Source: Chloroflexota bacterium | GTDB lineage: Bacteria; Chloroflexota; UBA11872 | Direction: 5' to 3' | Length of the DNA: 64,000 nt | NCBI GenBank assembly: GCA_022824495.1 | Contig: JAJDZU010000024.1 | Coordinates: forward strand, 434,001 to 498,000 | In this document: piece after piece, positions 46,594 through 56,463 of the stretch | Layout of the letters: each line of letters opens with the position of its first letter | Numbering within the stretch: the stretch's first letter is position 1 | The notes under the pieces: model-generated | The model's input: the letters and a program-made list of their open reading frames with translations, nothing else | The model's database searches: none | What the model was told of the DNA's origin: nothing | Position numbers and translations under genes: made by a program

Positions 46594-47823
46594 GTGACGC
46601 CGAGCCTCGAGGCGAGCGCTCCTTCAACACCGTTCGACCTGCTCATCCGCGGTGGAACCGTCATCGATCCGTCGGCGAATGGATCGGTACGAGCCGACGT
46701 CGGCGTCGTGGACGGCCGAATCGCGGCGGTGGCCCCTGACCTGGCGGGCAAGGCCACGGAGGTTGTCGACGCGGGCGGGGCCTATGTCGTGCCGGGCTTG
46801 GTCGACTTTCACGTCCACGTGTACTGGGGCGCTACCGTCTGGGGACTGGAGGCCGACAAGATTGGCGCCGCGGGTGGTACCACCGCATTCCTCGATACCG
46901 GCAGCGCCGGGGCAATCTCGCTTGCGGGGCTTCGCCGCTATGTCATCGAACCTGCCAGCACCCGAATCCGTGCACTTGTCAACATCTGCACGGCAGGTCT
47001 GGTCACCACCCTGGGCGAGTTGCGCGATCCGCGCTACCTGGACATTGACGGGACCGTCCGCGCGATCGATGCGAATCGGGACATCGCGCCCGGCGTCAAG
47101 ATTCGCTATTCGGAGAACATCGTCGGCGCAGGCGCCCAGGCCAGCGCCGCGCTTGACGCTGCCGTGGAAGCTGCCGAACAGGCCGGGGTCTGGCTGATGG
47201 TCCATATCGGATACACCCCCGAACCGATTCCGGATGTGCTGGCGCGACTTCGGCCTGGCGACGTGATCACACACAGCTACTCGCCGTTGGCTGGCGGACT
47301 GGTGGACCTCAAAGCCCGCGGAGTGCTTCCCGCCGTATCTGCGGCGCGAGCCGCGGGGATTGAGTTTGATATCGGGCACGGCAAGAGCAGCTTCGGGTGG
47401 GAGACGGCGCAAACGGCGCTGGATGCAGGATTCCCGCCGGACTTCGTCAGTTCGGACTTGCACCGCGGCTGTGTGCATGGCCCCGCGTTCAGCCTGCCCA
47501 ACGTGATGACCAAGTTCTGGCTCCTGGGGATGCCGCTCGAAGAAATCGTGGCGCGCTGCACAATCGCCCCCGCCAGGAAACTGGGTCTTGACGCCGGCAC
47601 GCTGCAAGTCGGCGCCGAGGCCGACATTGCGGTCTTGGCCGTGGAAGAGGGTCCGGTCACGCTGGTCGATTGCACCGGCGTGGAACGAACCTGGGACCGA
47701 GAGTTGCGCGCCGCCCACACATTCCGCGCGGGCGTGCGGCTGGATCCCAAGGTGCTCGGGCCCTCCGAGGAATTGCCAGTAGAACTATCGTCGCAGCCAA
47801 TGACTCGCGACGCCGACGCCTAA
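46594..47823 (+). CDS. Amidohydrolase-superfamily metallohydrolase (deacetylase-like)
   Basis: A 409-residue TIM-barrel hydrolase. It has DLLIRGGTVIDPSANGS, metal His pair in DFHVHVYWG (H-x-H), a candidate carbamylated Lys in GVKIRYSEN, His in LMVHIG and THSYSP, and Asp in SSDLHRG. This set fits the amidohydrolase/deacetylase family (some annotated as EF_0837-type). Substrate unknown; ring-cyclised or N-acyl compounds are likely. GTG start. It diverges from groES and converges with a small gene 2 bases past its stop. Confidence 0.88.
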   Translation: MTPSLEASAPSTPFDLLIRGGTVIDPSANGSVRADVGVVDGRIAAVAPDLAGKATEVVDAGGAYVVPGLVDFHVHVYWGATVWGLEADKIGAAGGTTAFLDTGSAGAISLAGLRRYVIEPASTRIRALVNICTAGLVTTLGELRDPRYLDIDGTVRAIDANRDIAPGVKIRYSENIVGAGAQASAALDAAVEAAEQAGVWLMVHIGYTPEPIPDVLARLRPGDVITHSYSPLAGGLVDLKARGVLPAVSAARAAGIEFDIGHGKSSFGWETAQTALDAGFPPDFVSSDLHRGCVHGPAFSLPNVMTKFWLLGMPLEEIVARCTIAPARKLGLDAGTLQVGAEADIAVLAVEEGPVTLVDCTGVERTWDRELRAAHTFRAGVRLDPKVLGPSEELPVELSSQPMTRDADA

Positions 47824-47825
47824 GG

Positions 47826-48038
47826 CTAGTCCTCCAGGTATCGCGCCAGCGCGGTAAAGGCCCGGGCCAGTTCCAGGCCCTCCTCTTTCTCCATGTGCAT
47901 GATCAGACCGCGTTCGAAGAGTTCCAACGTGACCGTGCCGTGGGTCGTCTCCTCGGAGATGGCTACGGCGTCGCTCAAGTAGACCTCCTGAAAGACGTTC
48001 TCGTGCTGGTGGTCGCCGTTCGGTGACGTGCTTTCCAC
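47826..48038 (-). CDS. Small hypothetical protein
   Basis: A 70-residue acidic protein: EVYLSDAVAISEETTHGTVTLELFERGL, then MEKEEGLELARAFTALARYLED, likely a helix. I do not recognise a family. The frame has an AGGGG ribosome site 8 bases before the GTG at 48038, and the codon usage fits its neighbours, so it is probably real. It is convergent with the amidohydrolase gene. Confidence 0.55.
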   Translation of the reverse strand: MESTSPNGDHQHENVFQEVYLSDAVAISEETTHGTVTLELFERGLIMHMEKEEGLELARAFTALARYLED

Positions 48039-48162
48039 GTGATCACCCCTTCCGCCGCGGCCGCTGCGCCGTGATCGAGAGTCTACTGAGGTTGCCGCGC
48101 CCGCGTCTGCACGGCTGCACTCGGAAAGTACGGTCGCTCACGCACGACGTAGCTGCCCGGAG

Positions 48163-49416
48163 TCAGGCGGCGATATACGGAATCGTAAAGGGTCCGCGTG
48201 GGAGCACGCAGGTGCGGTCCGAGGGACCCGTCAACTCGCGGGTTCGTCGCGCGACATCCGGACAGGGAACACAATGCGCGGCGCGGATCTCATCGTCCGT
48301 CAGTCCGTCGGCGTGCAGGTGTACGGTGGCGCTGTCGAGCACTCGACCGAAAATCTGGTTCTGCCACTGGTCGCCGCGAACATGTCGAGCTTCGCGGATG
48401 GACTGAACCATCGCGCCCGGCGTTGTGTGTTCACGCAGAATGTGTACGAAGTCGCCGTGTCCCGCGCCCTCACGACACTCGGCAGCCATCACGATGTGAC
48501 CGCCTGGACGCACGATCTGCGCCGCGGCGTCCATTCCCTTAACGGCCTGGTAGAGATTCAGATCCAGCGGATGTCCGCCGTTGGTCGTAATCACGAGGTC
48601 GTACGCCTCGTCGACTGGCTGCATCGCCGCCTGCAGTGCCGCGCCGCACCCGGCGTCATGCACCGCCTCCAGTTCGCCGGCAAAGATGCCGGTGATCGCA
48701 CCGTCACCCGCGATCGTCACGTTCACGCTGAAATCGCAGCCAGCCAGCCGAGCCGCTTCGCGCTGTTCGCGGTGGATGGGATTGCCGGCGAGCGTGCCCC
48801 ACCGAGCGTTGGTATGCCCGATCATCTCGGCGTCGTGATTACGCAGAATGCTCGCTTCGCCCGCGACGCCGGGCAGAATCAGCTTGGCCCCGCCACTGAA
48901 ACCGGCAAAAAAGTGCGGCTCGATCAGGCCCAGGGTGATTCGAATGTCAGCGTCAAGGTATCGGCGATTGATGAGCACGGGTCGCCCTGACGAGGTCGTG
49001 CCGATATGCCGCAAGCTCGATTCGTCGTGGGCGTCATGGTTGGTGATCCTGAGTTGGCGGTGCAGATCCCGGCCGATCATGCGGTCGAGTTCGTCGTCTC
49101 GGGTTGGTCGATGCAGACCGGTGGCCACCAGCACGTGCATTCGGTCCGACACGCCGGCGCCCAACTCGCCCATCAGGGCTTCCAGCATCAGCCGATTCGG
49201 AGCCGGCCGCGTACTGTCACTGATCACGACCACGATAGAGCTATCCGGACGCACAAGGTCGGCGAGCGGCGGGCTGGCGATGGGCCGGCGCAGGGCCTCA
49301 CGCAGCGCCTGGCCCGGATTGTCGACGCGCGGCGGGTCGCGCGGTTCAATGACGTCGGCGTCTTCGTCAAGTTCGACGGGCAGAGTACCGTCGCCGTAGG
49401 CGAGCTCTACGCGCAT
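48163..49416 (-). CDS. larA: LarA-type nickel-pincer racemase/epimerase family protein (DUF2088)
   Basis: A 417-residue member of the LarA family, which in Lactobacillus racemises lactate with a nickel-pincer nucleotide. Key residues are all there: D67 and R70 (SDSTRPAP), H102 (TGLHRP), H168 and K178 (EPHFFAGFSGGAKLILPG) and H194. The Lys is the pincer attachment point. Its actual substrate is unknown because LarA homologs act on several hydroxy acids. LarB, LarC and LarE are not in the window. With two Ldh-type dehydrogenases nearby, a 2-hydroxy acid is plausible. Cytoplasmic. Confidence 0.88.
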   Translation of the reverse strand: MRVELAYGDGTLPVELDEDADVIEPRDPPRVDNPGQALREALRRPIASPPLADLVRPDSSIVVVISDSTRPAPNRLMLEALMGELGAGVSDRMHVLVATGLHRPTRDDELDRMIGRDLHRQLRITNHDAHDESSLRHIGTTSSGRPVLINRRYLDADIRITLGLIEPHFFAGFSGGAKLILPGVAGEASILRNHDAEMIGHTNARWGTLAGNPIHREQREAARLAGCDFSVNVTIAGDGAITGIFAGELEAVHDAGCGAALQAAMQPVDEAYDLVITTNGGHPLDLNLYQAVKGMDAAAQIVRPGGHIVMAAECREGAGHGDFVHILREHTTPGAMVQSIREARHVRGDQWQNQIFGRVLDSATVHLHADGLTDDEIRAAHCVPCPDVARRTRELTGPSDRTCVLPRGPFTIPYIAA

Positions 49417-49592
49417 TCCAGGGGCCTTCGAGAATTTCGCCCGAGTCTAGGCGAGTATCCGGGTTGTGAGCGGTTTTCGTGTTAACATAACGGTCCCCAT
49501 CCGCACGGTGTGTGCATCGGGAGGCGGGAAAAGCACCCAGTCGCCCGTTGCCAGGGAGTACGACGTTCGATGCTTGTTACTCACCCGAGGCG

Positions 49593-50489
49593 ATGATGCG
49601 CGCCAGCGTGGACGATTTCGTTCAACATTTACGGACTGAACGGGGATTATCAAAGAACACGTTGGCCGCCTACCGGAGCGACCTGCGGCAGTTCGAGACG
49701 TTTCTACAAAAGGCCGGCCACGGCAACTGGGATGTCCCGCCCAAGGTGGTTCGTTCCTTCATGACCGATCTCATTCAACGTGAGTACCGGCAGACCTCGC
49801 GAGCTCGCAAGCTGGCGGCGGTCAAGGCCCTGTATCGCTACCTGGTGTCCTCGGAAGCGGTGGCCACGGATCCCACCGCCGGTATGGACGGCGCTCGCGT
49901 GGCTCGGCGTCGTCCCCGAATAATCACCACGGCCGAGGTCGAGCGCCTGTTGGAACTGGCCGCGGACGCATCCACGCCGGAGCGCATGCGGGATCGCGCA
50001 ATGCTGGAAGCCCTGTACGCCACCGGGATGCGCGTTTCTGAGCTCGTTGAGTTGAACGTGGACGACGTGGACTGCTGGGCACGTGAGATCGTGTTGGGCC
50101 GGGACGGCGCCAGCGCTCGCACCGTACCGCTGTCGGAACGCTCGGCCGAGGCGCTACAGGCCTACCTGACCACCGGGCGCGAAAAGCTGCTTCGTCGTGT
50201 CGATGAGCCTGCGGTGTTTCTGAATCATCGCGGCAACCGGCTCACCCGTCAGGGCTTCTGGCTGATCGTCAAGGCCTACGCAAAGCGCTCCAACATCCAG
50301 ACGCCAATCACCCCGCATACGCTGCGTCACTCGTTTGCCGCGCATCGACTGCAGGGTGAGAGCAGCGTGCGCGAGGTCCAAAAGCTGCTCGGTCATGCCA
50401 GCCCGGCGACCACCCAGGTGTATGCGGAACTGGCGCGTGAGAATCAACCGCAGGCATCAGGTGGTTCGGGGGCCGGGCGCCAGGCGTGA
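49593..50489 (+). CDS. Tyrosine recombinase (XerC/XerD-like)
   Basis: A Xer-type integrase of 298 residues from ATG 49593 (or ATG 49596, since GAGG lies 3 and 6 bases before these). It resolves chromosome dimers at a dif site. The N-terminal SAM-like domain is FVQHLRTERGLSKNTLAAYRSDLRQFETFL. Catalytic Arg147 (TGMRVSEL), His242 and Arg245 (HTLRHSF), His268 (LGHAS) and Tyr277 (TQVYAEL) are present. The usual catalytic Lys in GKG is Arg170 here (GRDG), a conservative change. It overlaps the phosphorylase gene by GTGA. There is no partner Xer in the window. Confidence 0.93.
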   Translation: MMRASVDDFVQHLRTERGLSKNTLAAYRSDLRQFETFLQKAGHGNWDVPPKVVRSFMTDLIQREYRQTSRARKLAAVKALYRYLVSSEAVATDPTAGMDGARVARRRPRIITTAEVERLLELAADASTPERMRDRAMLEALYATGMRVSELVELNVDDVDCWAREIVLGRDGASARTVPLSERSAEALQAYLTTGREKLLRRVDEPAVFLNHRGNRLTRQGFWLIVKAYAKRSNIQTPITPHTLRHSFAAHRLQGESSVREVQKLLGHASPATTQVYAELARENQPQASGGSGAGRQA

Positions 50490-51313
50490 CCGAAGCCGCT
50501 CGCGGCGGAGAAATCCTGCGCGCGGCAGCTGGCGGCACTCCCCCGGAGTGGGCGCTGGTCAGTGGCAGCGGATTGGCAGGCCTGACCGGAGCGTTCGAGA
50601 CTCGCCGAGTTCTTGACTATGCGGACGTTCCAGGACTTCCCGGAGCCACAGTCTTTGGTCATCCCGGGCGCCTGCATCTGGCGACGGCGGGCGGTGTGCC
50701 CATCTGGCTCTGCCAGGGGCGCCCGCACTTCTATGAGCACGGCGACATGCAGCCAATTGCCAGTTTTGTGCGTGTACTGCTGGATGCCGGCGTATCTCGG
50801 CTGCTGCTAACGAATGCGGCAGGAGCGCTCAACCCGGCCTTTAGGGCGGGCGACGTGATGGTTCTGCGTGACCACTTGTTTCTGCCGGGACTGGCGGGGC
50901 ACCACCCGCTGCTCGGGCCGAACGATGCGCGCGGCGAACGGTTTCCCGCAATGGCGGGCGCGTACGACGTGACCTTGCGCGCTGCTCTTGCACGGGAGCT
51001 TGGACGTGCCGGCTTGAGAGTTCGCGAAGGGGTCTATGCGATGGTCGGCGGCCCGTCCTATGAGACTTCGGCGGAGACGTTACTGCTGCGTCGCGCCGGG
51101 GCCGACGCGGTCGGGATGTCGACAGCGCCGGAGGTTGTCGTCGCTCGACACGCCGGCGCACGAGTCGGCGCGGTAGCGACCATCACGAATGTGGCCGGAA
51201 TCGACGAGACGTTGGACGGCGGTCACGCTGCGGTCGTGGACACGGCATCGGCTGTTGCGCCGCGCCTTGGATCCGCCCTGGCAGCTGTTATCGGGCGCTT
51301 CGACCCCGCCTAG
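50486..51313 (+). CDS. Purine nucleoside phosphorylase
   Basis: Cleaves purine nucleosides to base and ribose-1-phosphate. The 275-residue protein has the trimeric-PNP landmarks WALVSGSGLAGL, phosphate-binding GHPGRLH, LLTNAAGALNP and the late VGGPSYETSAET ... GADAVGMSTAPEVV, where Glu and Met bind the sugar. It is coupled by GTGA to the Xer gene and its end overlaps the convergent GT2 gene (TAG/CTA palindrome at 51310-51313). Confidence 0.94.
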   Translation: MTEAARGGEILRAAAGGTPPEWALVSGSGLAGLTGAFETRRVLDYADVPGLPGATVFGHPGRLHLATAGGVPIWLCQGRPHFYEHGDMQPIASFVRVLLDAGVSRLLLTNAAGALNPAFRAGDVMVLRDHLFLPGLAGHHPLLGPNDARGERFPAMAGAYDVTLRAALARELGRAGLRVREGVYAMVGGPSYETSAETLLLRRAGADAVGMSTAPEVVVARHAGARVGAVATITNVAGIDETLDGGHAAVVDTASAVAPRLGSALAAVIGRFDPA

Positions 51314-52014
51314 CTCGCGCAAAGCCGCAGCAGATGGCGGAGATAGCGCAGCCCTTCCATCGGAGACGCTTTGCTGGAAGCGCGTATGCGCCGGTCGAAT
51401 GTGTACGGAACATCGACCACCCGTCCGGAATCGGTGCGAACGAGGACTTCCAGGAGGAGCTTGAAGCCGACGGGCTGCAAGACGGTGCCGTCGAGGATTC
51501 GGCGGCGAAACGCGAAGAAGCCGCTGCCAGGATCGGAGGTTCGTCGAGCGGCAGGCAGCAGGAATTGCGAGATTCGCGACGACTCCCGGCTGACCACTCG
51601 TCGCCAAGGGCCGCTTAATCCCAGTTCGCGGCCGCCGGGCGTGTAACGGCTGGCCACGGCGATATCGGCGCCGGCTGTAAGCGCGTCGATCAGCGTCGGA
51701 ACGATGTGCGGCGGATGCTGGAGGTCGCCGTCCATAACCACAACGATGTCTTCCGAGACGCTGTCGAGGACCTCGGCCACAGCTCGCGCCAAACCCCGTC
51801 GCGTCAAGCTGTGGTTAAGGCAAACGGTCGGGTTGCCGCGAGCGAGTTCCCGAATCTCGCACGTTGTGCCGTCGGTACTGTCGTCCGCGAATTCGATGCG
51901 GAACCGAGCGTTGCCGAGCGCGGCGGTCACCTGCTCCACCAGCGGACCAGGGTTTCCGCGTTCGTTGAAGGTCGGCACGATCACGGCAATTGTGGGCGTG
52001 CTGCTAGACGGCAT
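51310..52014 (-). CDS. GT2 polyprenyl-phosphate mannosyl/glucosyltransferase-like
   Basis: A 234-residue GT-A protein of the DPM1 type that loads a sugar on a polyprenyl phosphate. It has IAVIVPTFNERGNPGPLVEQV, the DxD-like site VVVMDGDLQHPP and SGFFAFRRRIL, with YTFDRRIRASSK near the end. There is no C-terminal membrane pair. It would feed the GT-C membrane enzymes (such as those in region 1). It is cytoplasmic-face associated by analogy. Convergent with the PNP gene. Confidence 0.88.
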   Translation of the reverse strand: MPSSSTPTIAVIVPTFNERGNPGPLVEQVTAALGNARFRIEFADDSTDGTTCEIRELARGNPTVCLNHSLTRRGLARAVAEVLDSVSEDIVVVMDGDLQHPPHIVPTLIDALTAGADIAVASRYTPGGRELGLSGPWRRVVSRESSRISQFLLPAARRTSDPGSGFFAFRRRILDGTVLQPVGFKLLLEVLVRTDSGRVVDVPYTFDRRIRASSKASPMEGLRYLRHLLRLCAS

Positions 52015-52147
52015 GGAACTGATTTTGCGGCTGACAGGTGGTGGTAGCGCGCGAGCCTAGCACCGGCGTTGACAGGCCAAAGTCCGACCGTAGACTGAAG
52101 CTGCGCCCCACGTCACGGCACATAGAATCCCCACACACGCCGTAGTC

Positions 52148-54616
52148 ATGGCCGGTGGCGAGGGCTCCCGGCTGCGACCGCTGACCATTGAGCGCCCCAA
52201 GCCAATGGCGATGCTGGGCGACGCGCCCGTCATGGAACACATCCTGCGGCTGCTGCGCGCGCACGGCTTTACCGACGTCATTGTGACGCTGCACTACCTC
52301 GGCTCGACGATCGAGAATTACTTCCAATCGGGCGAGGACTTCGGGCTGCGGATCACGTACACCTACGAGAACGAGCCGCTGGGCACCGCCGGCAGCGTGG
52401 CGCTGGCCCGCGATCAGTTGACCGAGCCATTCCTGGTGATCTCCGGCGACGCGCTGACCGACGTAGACCTGACGGCCCTGGCAACCGCGCACGAGGCCTG
52501 CAACTCCGAAGCCACGCTGCTTTTGGCCCGAGTTCCCAATCCGCTGGAATACGGTGTGGTAGTGACCGAGGACAGCGGACGAATACTCCGCTTTCAGGAG
52601 AAGCCGTCCTGGGGCGAAGTGCTCAGCGACGCCGCCAACACGGGCATCTACATGCTGGATCCGGCGGTGTTCGACTTGATTTCGCCGGGGCAGCAAGTCG
52701 ACTTCTCGATGGACGTCTTCCCGGCCATGCTCGCGGCCGGCCGCCCGCTGTACGGGCACGTTGCCGACGGCTATTGGACCGACATCGGAACACTCGAGGC
52801 CTACCGGTCCGCCAATGCCGATCTGGTCTCCGGGCAAGTGCGTACCTACGACGGCCCGACCTATCGCCCGGACGGTCCCACCGTGGACCCGACGGCTCGC
52901 GTCGATCCCACGGTGCAAATGCGGGGGCCGGTGTACGTAGGGCGCGGAAGTGAGGTTCACGCCCACGCCGTAATTGACGGTCCCGCGGTGATCGGCGACA
53001 ACACCCTGATCGCCGAGCGCGCCGAAATCAGGGACGCGGTGATTAGCGGCAACGTCGTCGTTGGCGTCGGCGCCAGCCTGGAGCGGTGCATCGTGGCGCG
53101 ACACGCCAACCTGGGACGTGGCGTGACGATAAGCGAAGACGTGGTGATCGGCGACCGCAGCACGCTGGCCGACGGTTCGTCCGTTCGACCCGGGGTTCGC
53201 ATCTGGCCGCGCAAGTTCGTGGACGAGGGCGTGGTGGTGGACCGCAGCTTGATCCACGCGCCGCAGGCCCGGCGCACGATCTTCACGCACGGCGGCGTGG
53301 CCGGACTGGCGAATTTCGAACTCACGCCCGAATTCGCCGCGCGCCTGGGCGCCGCCTGGGGTAGCACGCTGCCGGTCGGCGCGTCCGTGGTGGCGAACCG
53401 AGACCAGACGCGGCCCGCGCGCATGGTGAAACGCGCGCTGATGGCGGGGCTGGCCTCCGTGGGGGTGCGCGTGATTGACATTGGCGCCACGCCGTTTCCG
53501 GTCGGACGATTCTCGTGCGCGCGGTTTGAGGCCGAGGGCGCCACCCACGTACGGACCTCGCCGTACGACGCGGCAGCTGTGGACGTGCGCTTCACGGATC
53601 CGAGAGGCGTGGACATCCGGCCCACCGAGCAGCGCAAGATCGAAGCCACGTTCATGCGCGAGGACTTCCGGCGCGTTGGCTCGGAGTCGATTGCGGAGAT
53701 CACCGTGGCGGCCGCCGTGGAGACGTATCAGGAGGCGTTGCTGCGCGTCGTGGCCAACTCCGAAGTGACGCATCGACACGTGGGCGTGGTGGTGGACTAC
53801 AGCGACGGAACCTGCGGCGAAACGCTGCTCAGCGTCTTGACCCGCCTGGGCGTGCGCGACACCGCCGTGGATGCCTCACCAGTCGACGTCGGCTCCGGTG
53901 GAATGGCGATCGAGGAACGGTTGGCCCGATTGGGGCGAATCGTTACAGCGGTGGGCGCAACATTCGGCGCGGTCGTCGGTCCGGACGGCAACCGTATGTG
54001 GCTGGTGGACGAACAGGGAGAACCGATCGACAGCCTGACCGTGATTGCGCTGGTCCTCGACGGCCTGCGCGCACGAGGAATCGCCGGTCCGCTGGCCGTG
54101 CCGTTTACGGTGCCCAACAGCCTGACCTCGTACGCCAGCGAGCTGGGCTTCACACCGATCCGGACGCAGGCCAACGTGGCCAACATGATGCAGGTGAGTG
54201 ACGCTCAGCAGGCGGTGGTGGCGGCGAACGGCCGAAACGCACTGGCCTTTCCCGACCTGCACCCGGGGCCTGACGCCATGGCAACCCTGGTTCATCTGAT
54301 AAGTGCGCAGGCGCTGAGCGACTTGTCCGTGTCGGCCAGGGTCGGATCGTTGCCCGCCTTCACGCTGGCGCACCGTGAAGTTTCGGTGGCCTGGGAGCGA
54401 CGCGCGAAGTTGATGCGCCTGTTGAACTCGCACCCCGACCGCAGTGACGAGGGCGAGATTGATGGGGTCGTCTTCGGCAAGGGCTTTGAGCGGGCGGTGG
54501 TCGTTCCCGACGATGACCGGCCGGTATTTCGCGTGATGGCGGAAGGCGTGGGACCGGTCGCGGCGGCCTCGTTGGCTGATGAGATCGAGCGCCTCGTCGC
54601 TAGCGCCGCCAGGTGA
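52148..54616 (+). CDS. Nucleotidyltransferase (mannose-1-phosphate guanylyltransferase-like) fused to a degenerate phosphomannomutase domain
   Basis: An 822-residue fusion. Residues 1-230 form a sugar-nucleotide transferase: [48 protein letters not shown]. Residues ~240-370 form a left-handed beta-helix region ([21 protein letters not shown]). The rest is phosphomannomutase-like but damaged: the Ser site is RTSPYD (Ser471 kept, HNP lost) and the metal loop is V-G-P-D-G-N-R (611-616), losing two of three Asp. It thus probably makes GDP-mannose and uses the mutase part for regulation or assembly. The start is uncertain: the conserved AVV before MAGG is encoded upstream (codons 52139-52147) with no ATG, GTG or TTG in frame there. 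Confidence 0.88.
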   Translation: MAGGEGSRLRPLTIERPKPMAMLGDAPVMEHILRLLRAHGFTDVIVTLHYLGSTIENYFQSGEDFGLRITYTYENEPLGTAGSVALARDQLTEPFLVISGDALTDVDLTALATAHEACNSEATLLLARVPNPLEYGVVVTEDSGRILRFQEKPSWGEVLSDAANTGIYMLDPAVFDLISPGQQVDFSMDVFPAMLAAGRPLYGHVADGYWTDIGTLEAYRSANADLVSGQVRTYDGPTYRPDGPTVDPTARVDPTVQMRGPVYVGRGSEVHAHAVIDGPAVIGDNTLIAERAEIRDAVISGNVVVGVGASLERCIVARHANLGRGVTISEDVVIGDRSTLADGSSVRPGVRIWPRKFVDEGVVVDRSLIHAPQARRTIFTHGGVAGLANFELTPEFAARLGAAWGSTLPVGASVVANRDQTRPARMVKRALMAGLASVGVRVIDIGATPFPVGRFSCARFEAEGATHVRTSPYDAAAVDVRFTDPRGVDIRPTEQRKIEATFMREDFRRVGSESIAEITVAAAVETYQEALLRVVANSEVTHRHVGVVVDYSDGTCGETLLSVLTRLGVRDTAVDASPVDVGSGGMAIEERLARLGRIVTAVGATFGAVVGPDGNRMWLVDEQGEPIDSLTVIALVLDGLRARGIAGPLAVPFTVPNSLTSYASELGFTPIRTQANVANMMQVSDAQQAVVAANGRNALAFPDLHPGPDAMATLVHLISAQALSDLSVSARVGSLPAFTLAHREVSVAWERRAKLMRLLNSHPDRSDEGEIDGVVFGKGFERAVVVPDDDRPVFRVMAEGVGPVAAASLADEIERLVASAAR

Positions 54617-54951
54617 CCGCACGCTCAGACGCCCAGGCGCGAGTCACCGCCGTGGGCATCCACCGCGTCGGCGATGCCGCATTAGGGATCAACTGGGCCG
54701 ACGGCGTGACCTCGGAGATTCCGTTGCGAGAAATCCGCCTGGCCTGCGGCTGCGCCGTCTGCCGCGATGAACTGACCGGCGCGCCCCTGCTTGACCCAGA
54801 GTCGATACCGGGCAATATCGGCGCCTATCGAATTGCGCCTGTTGGGAACTATGCGCTTACGTTCGACTGGAGCGACAGCCACAGCACCGGCATCTTCCCG
54901 TGGGAGATGCTGCGCGCGCTGGCCGACCGGAGCGCGTCCGAGGGCCGCTAG
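54613..54951 (+). CDS. DUF971 (gamma-butyrobetaine hydroxylase-like N-terminal domain) protein
   Basis: A 112-residue protein of the DUF971 type: [37 protein letters not shown], then [38 protein letters not shown]. The paired Cys (CGCAVC) may bind a metal. Such proteins occur with Fe-S carrier or assembly genes, but none is adjacent here. GTG start in a GTGA overlap with the nucleotidyltransferase fusion. It converges with the nitrilase. Confidence 0.85.
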   Translation: MTARSDAQARVTAVGIHRVGDAALGINWADGVTSEIPLREIRLACGCAVCRDELTGAPLLDPESIPGNIGAYRIAPVGNYALTFDWSDSHSTGIFPWEMLRALADRSASEGR

Positions 54952-54958
54952 GCGCGTG

Positions 54959-55786
54959 TCAGCTGGAGATCTTCTCCACGGTGCGTTCGTAGCGGCGCTG
55001 CATTTCGGGTCCTCGCCAGGTCATGAATTCCTCAGCGACGGCGCGGGCGTTGACTTCCGATGGTGGCAGCGGGACTTCGATGGTGGCAATGGAAATGCGG
55101 TCGGTTCCCCAGACGTAGGCGGCAACTTCGCCCTTGCTGACGATCAGATTCACTCCAACATTGGCTTCAACCACGGGCACGCCGTTTTCGCGCGCCCGCG
55201 CAATCACGTTCAGGTTCTGCTCGCGGCTGCGTGAGCCAAAGGAGGGGATCAGTAAGGCTTGAGCGCCGTCCATGACCTGGGCCCGGGCAATGAGCGGGTT
55301 CCAGCGGTCGTTGCAGATCATGGTGCCGACGCGGCCCACCGGGGTGTCGATGGCGCGAAGGCTGTGGCCGAGACGGTTAAAGTCCCAGTCGTCGCACGCG
55401 CCCTCGGCAAGCTGCGTCTTGTAGTAGGTTCCGCAGTGTTCGCCATCGGGCCCCAGGATGATGGCGGCGTTGTAGACGCCGTCGTCGCGCCGTTCCGCGT
55501 AGCCGAAGCAGAGCACGATGCTCAGTTCGCGCGCCAGGTCGCTGAAGCGCTGGATGTACGGACCGTCGGGCGGCTCGGCGATCTCCCACATGTCGGCACG
55601 GAGATCCGGGTCCTCGATGACCTCCATGACGACGTAGCCCTCCAGAAAACCCTCAGGAGCTACGACCAGTTCCGCGCCCTGGGCCGCGGCCTGGCGAACG
55701 AAATCCTCCAGCTTGTCAGCGTTGGCGGGCTTGTCCCACTTCTTGGGCTTAATGGACAACGCTGCTGCTCGAACTGATCGATACAT
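54959..55786 (-). CDS. Carbon-nitrogen hydrolase (nitrilase/aliphatic amidase superfamily)
   Basis: A 275-residue hydrolase with the full triad Glu45 (VVAPEGFLEG), Lys123 (YYKTQLAEG) and Cys158 (MICNDRWNP). It cleaves nitriles, amides or N-carbamoyl compounds; the exact substrate is not clear. AGGA is 8 bases before the ATG. It stands alone: neighbours are convergent (DUF971) and, upstream, spaced by a 122-base gap. Confidence 0.92.
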   Translation of the reverse strand: MYRSVRAAALSIKPKKWDKPANADKLEDFVRQAAAQGAELVVAPEGFLEGYVVMEVIEDPDLRADMWEIAEPPDGPYIQRFSDLARELSIVLCFGYAERRDDGVYNAAIILGPDGEHCGTYYKTQLAEGACDDWDFNRLGHSLRAIDTPVGRVGTMICNDRWNPLIARAQVMDGAQALLIPSFGSRSREQNLNVIARARENGVPVVEANVGVNLIVSKGEVAAYVWGTDRISIATIEVPLPPSEVNARAVAEEFMTWRGPEMQRRYERTVEKISS

Positions 55787-55908
55787 GGCGTGGATCCTTT
55801 CGACCGCGAATCACCCAGCCCTAGGTGGTGACGCTGACGAGCCGGTGGCAACTTGTCAAACGAGGGCGGTTGGCAGCCCGGACTGAGAGCTGCTGTGCCT
55901 GGAGTCGA

Positions 55909-56463
55909 TCAGTCGCCGGGTCGGTCGCGCGGGCCGAGCCATACGCGTTCGAGGACGCCGGCCTCGTGGTTGAGGGCACGCGCAAGCTCGAATAGCACGT
56001 CGCTCAGGCGGTTGAGGAAGACAGGGACATCGGGGCTGACTGCGGCTTCCGAAGCAAGACGGAAGACTTCGCGCTCGGCGCGGCGGCAGACAGTTCGGGC
56101 CAGGTTGACGCTGGCTGCCGTGGGCGTACCCCCGGGCAGGATGAAGTGCTGTAGCGGCGGTAGATCCGCTCGATAGCCGTCGAGCCATGTATCCAACGAG
56201 GCGATGTCCGAAGCCGAGATTCGATCGCCACGGGCCCTTCCGCCAGGATTGGCCAGATCCGAGCCCAGGGTGAACAGGCGGGTCTGAATCCACGCCAGAC
56301 GGTCCAGGTGGTCGCCAGGAGGACAGGAACTCATGGCGACGCCGAGAGCGGAATTGAGCTCGTCGACTGACCCGAGGGCGGAGATGCGAGCGTCTGTCTT
56401 GGCTACGCGCGCTCCGTCAAACAGGCTGGTCTCGCCCTGATCGCCGTGATGCTTACGGGTCAT
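55909..56463 (-). CDS. Cob(I)alamin adenosyltransferase (PduO type)
   Basis: Attaches adenosyl to cobalt of cobalamin using ATP. The 184-residue protein has the PduO ATP motif HHGDQGETSLFDGARVAK, ALGSVDELNSALG, LPGGTPTAASVNLARTVCRRAEREV and FLNRLSDVLFELAR. These are the key signature blocks. It should be a cytoplasmic trimer that supplies adenosylcobalamin, for example for mutases or ribonucleotide reductase. Part of a minus-strand run with the next downstream gene 122 bases away. Confidence 0.94.
   Translation of the reverse strand: MTRKHHGDQGETSLFDGARVAKTDARISALGSVDELNSALGVAMSSCPPGDHLDRLAWIQTRLFTLGSDLANPGGRARGDRISASDIASLDTWLDGYRADLPPLQHFILPGGTPTAASVNLARTVCRRAEREVFRLASEAAVSPDVPVFLNRLSDVLFELARALNHEAGVLERVWLGPRDRPGD

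Noticed and set aside
52004..53779. Minus-strand frame of 591 codons opposite the nucleotidyltransferase gene
   Set aside because: Composition is His/Arg/Gly-rich with no motif, while the plus frame has full sugar-nucleotide transferase and beta-helix signatures.
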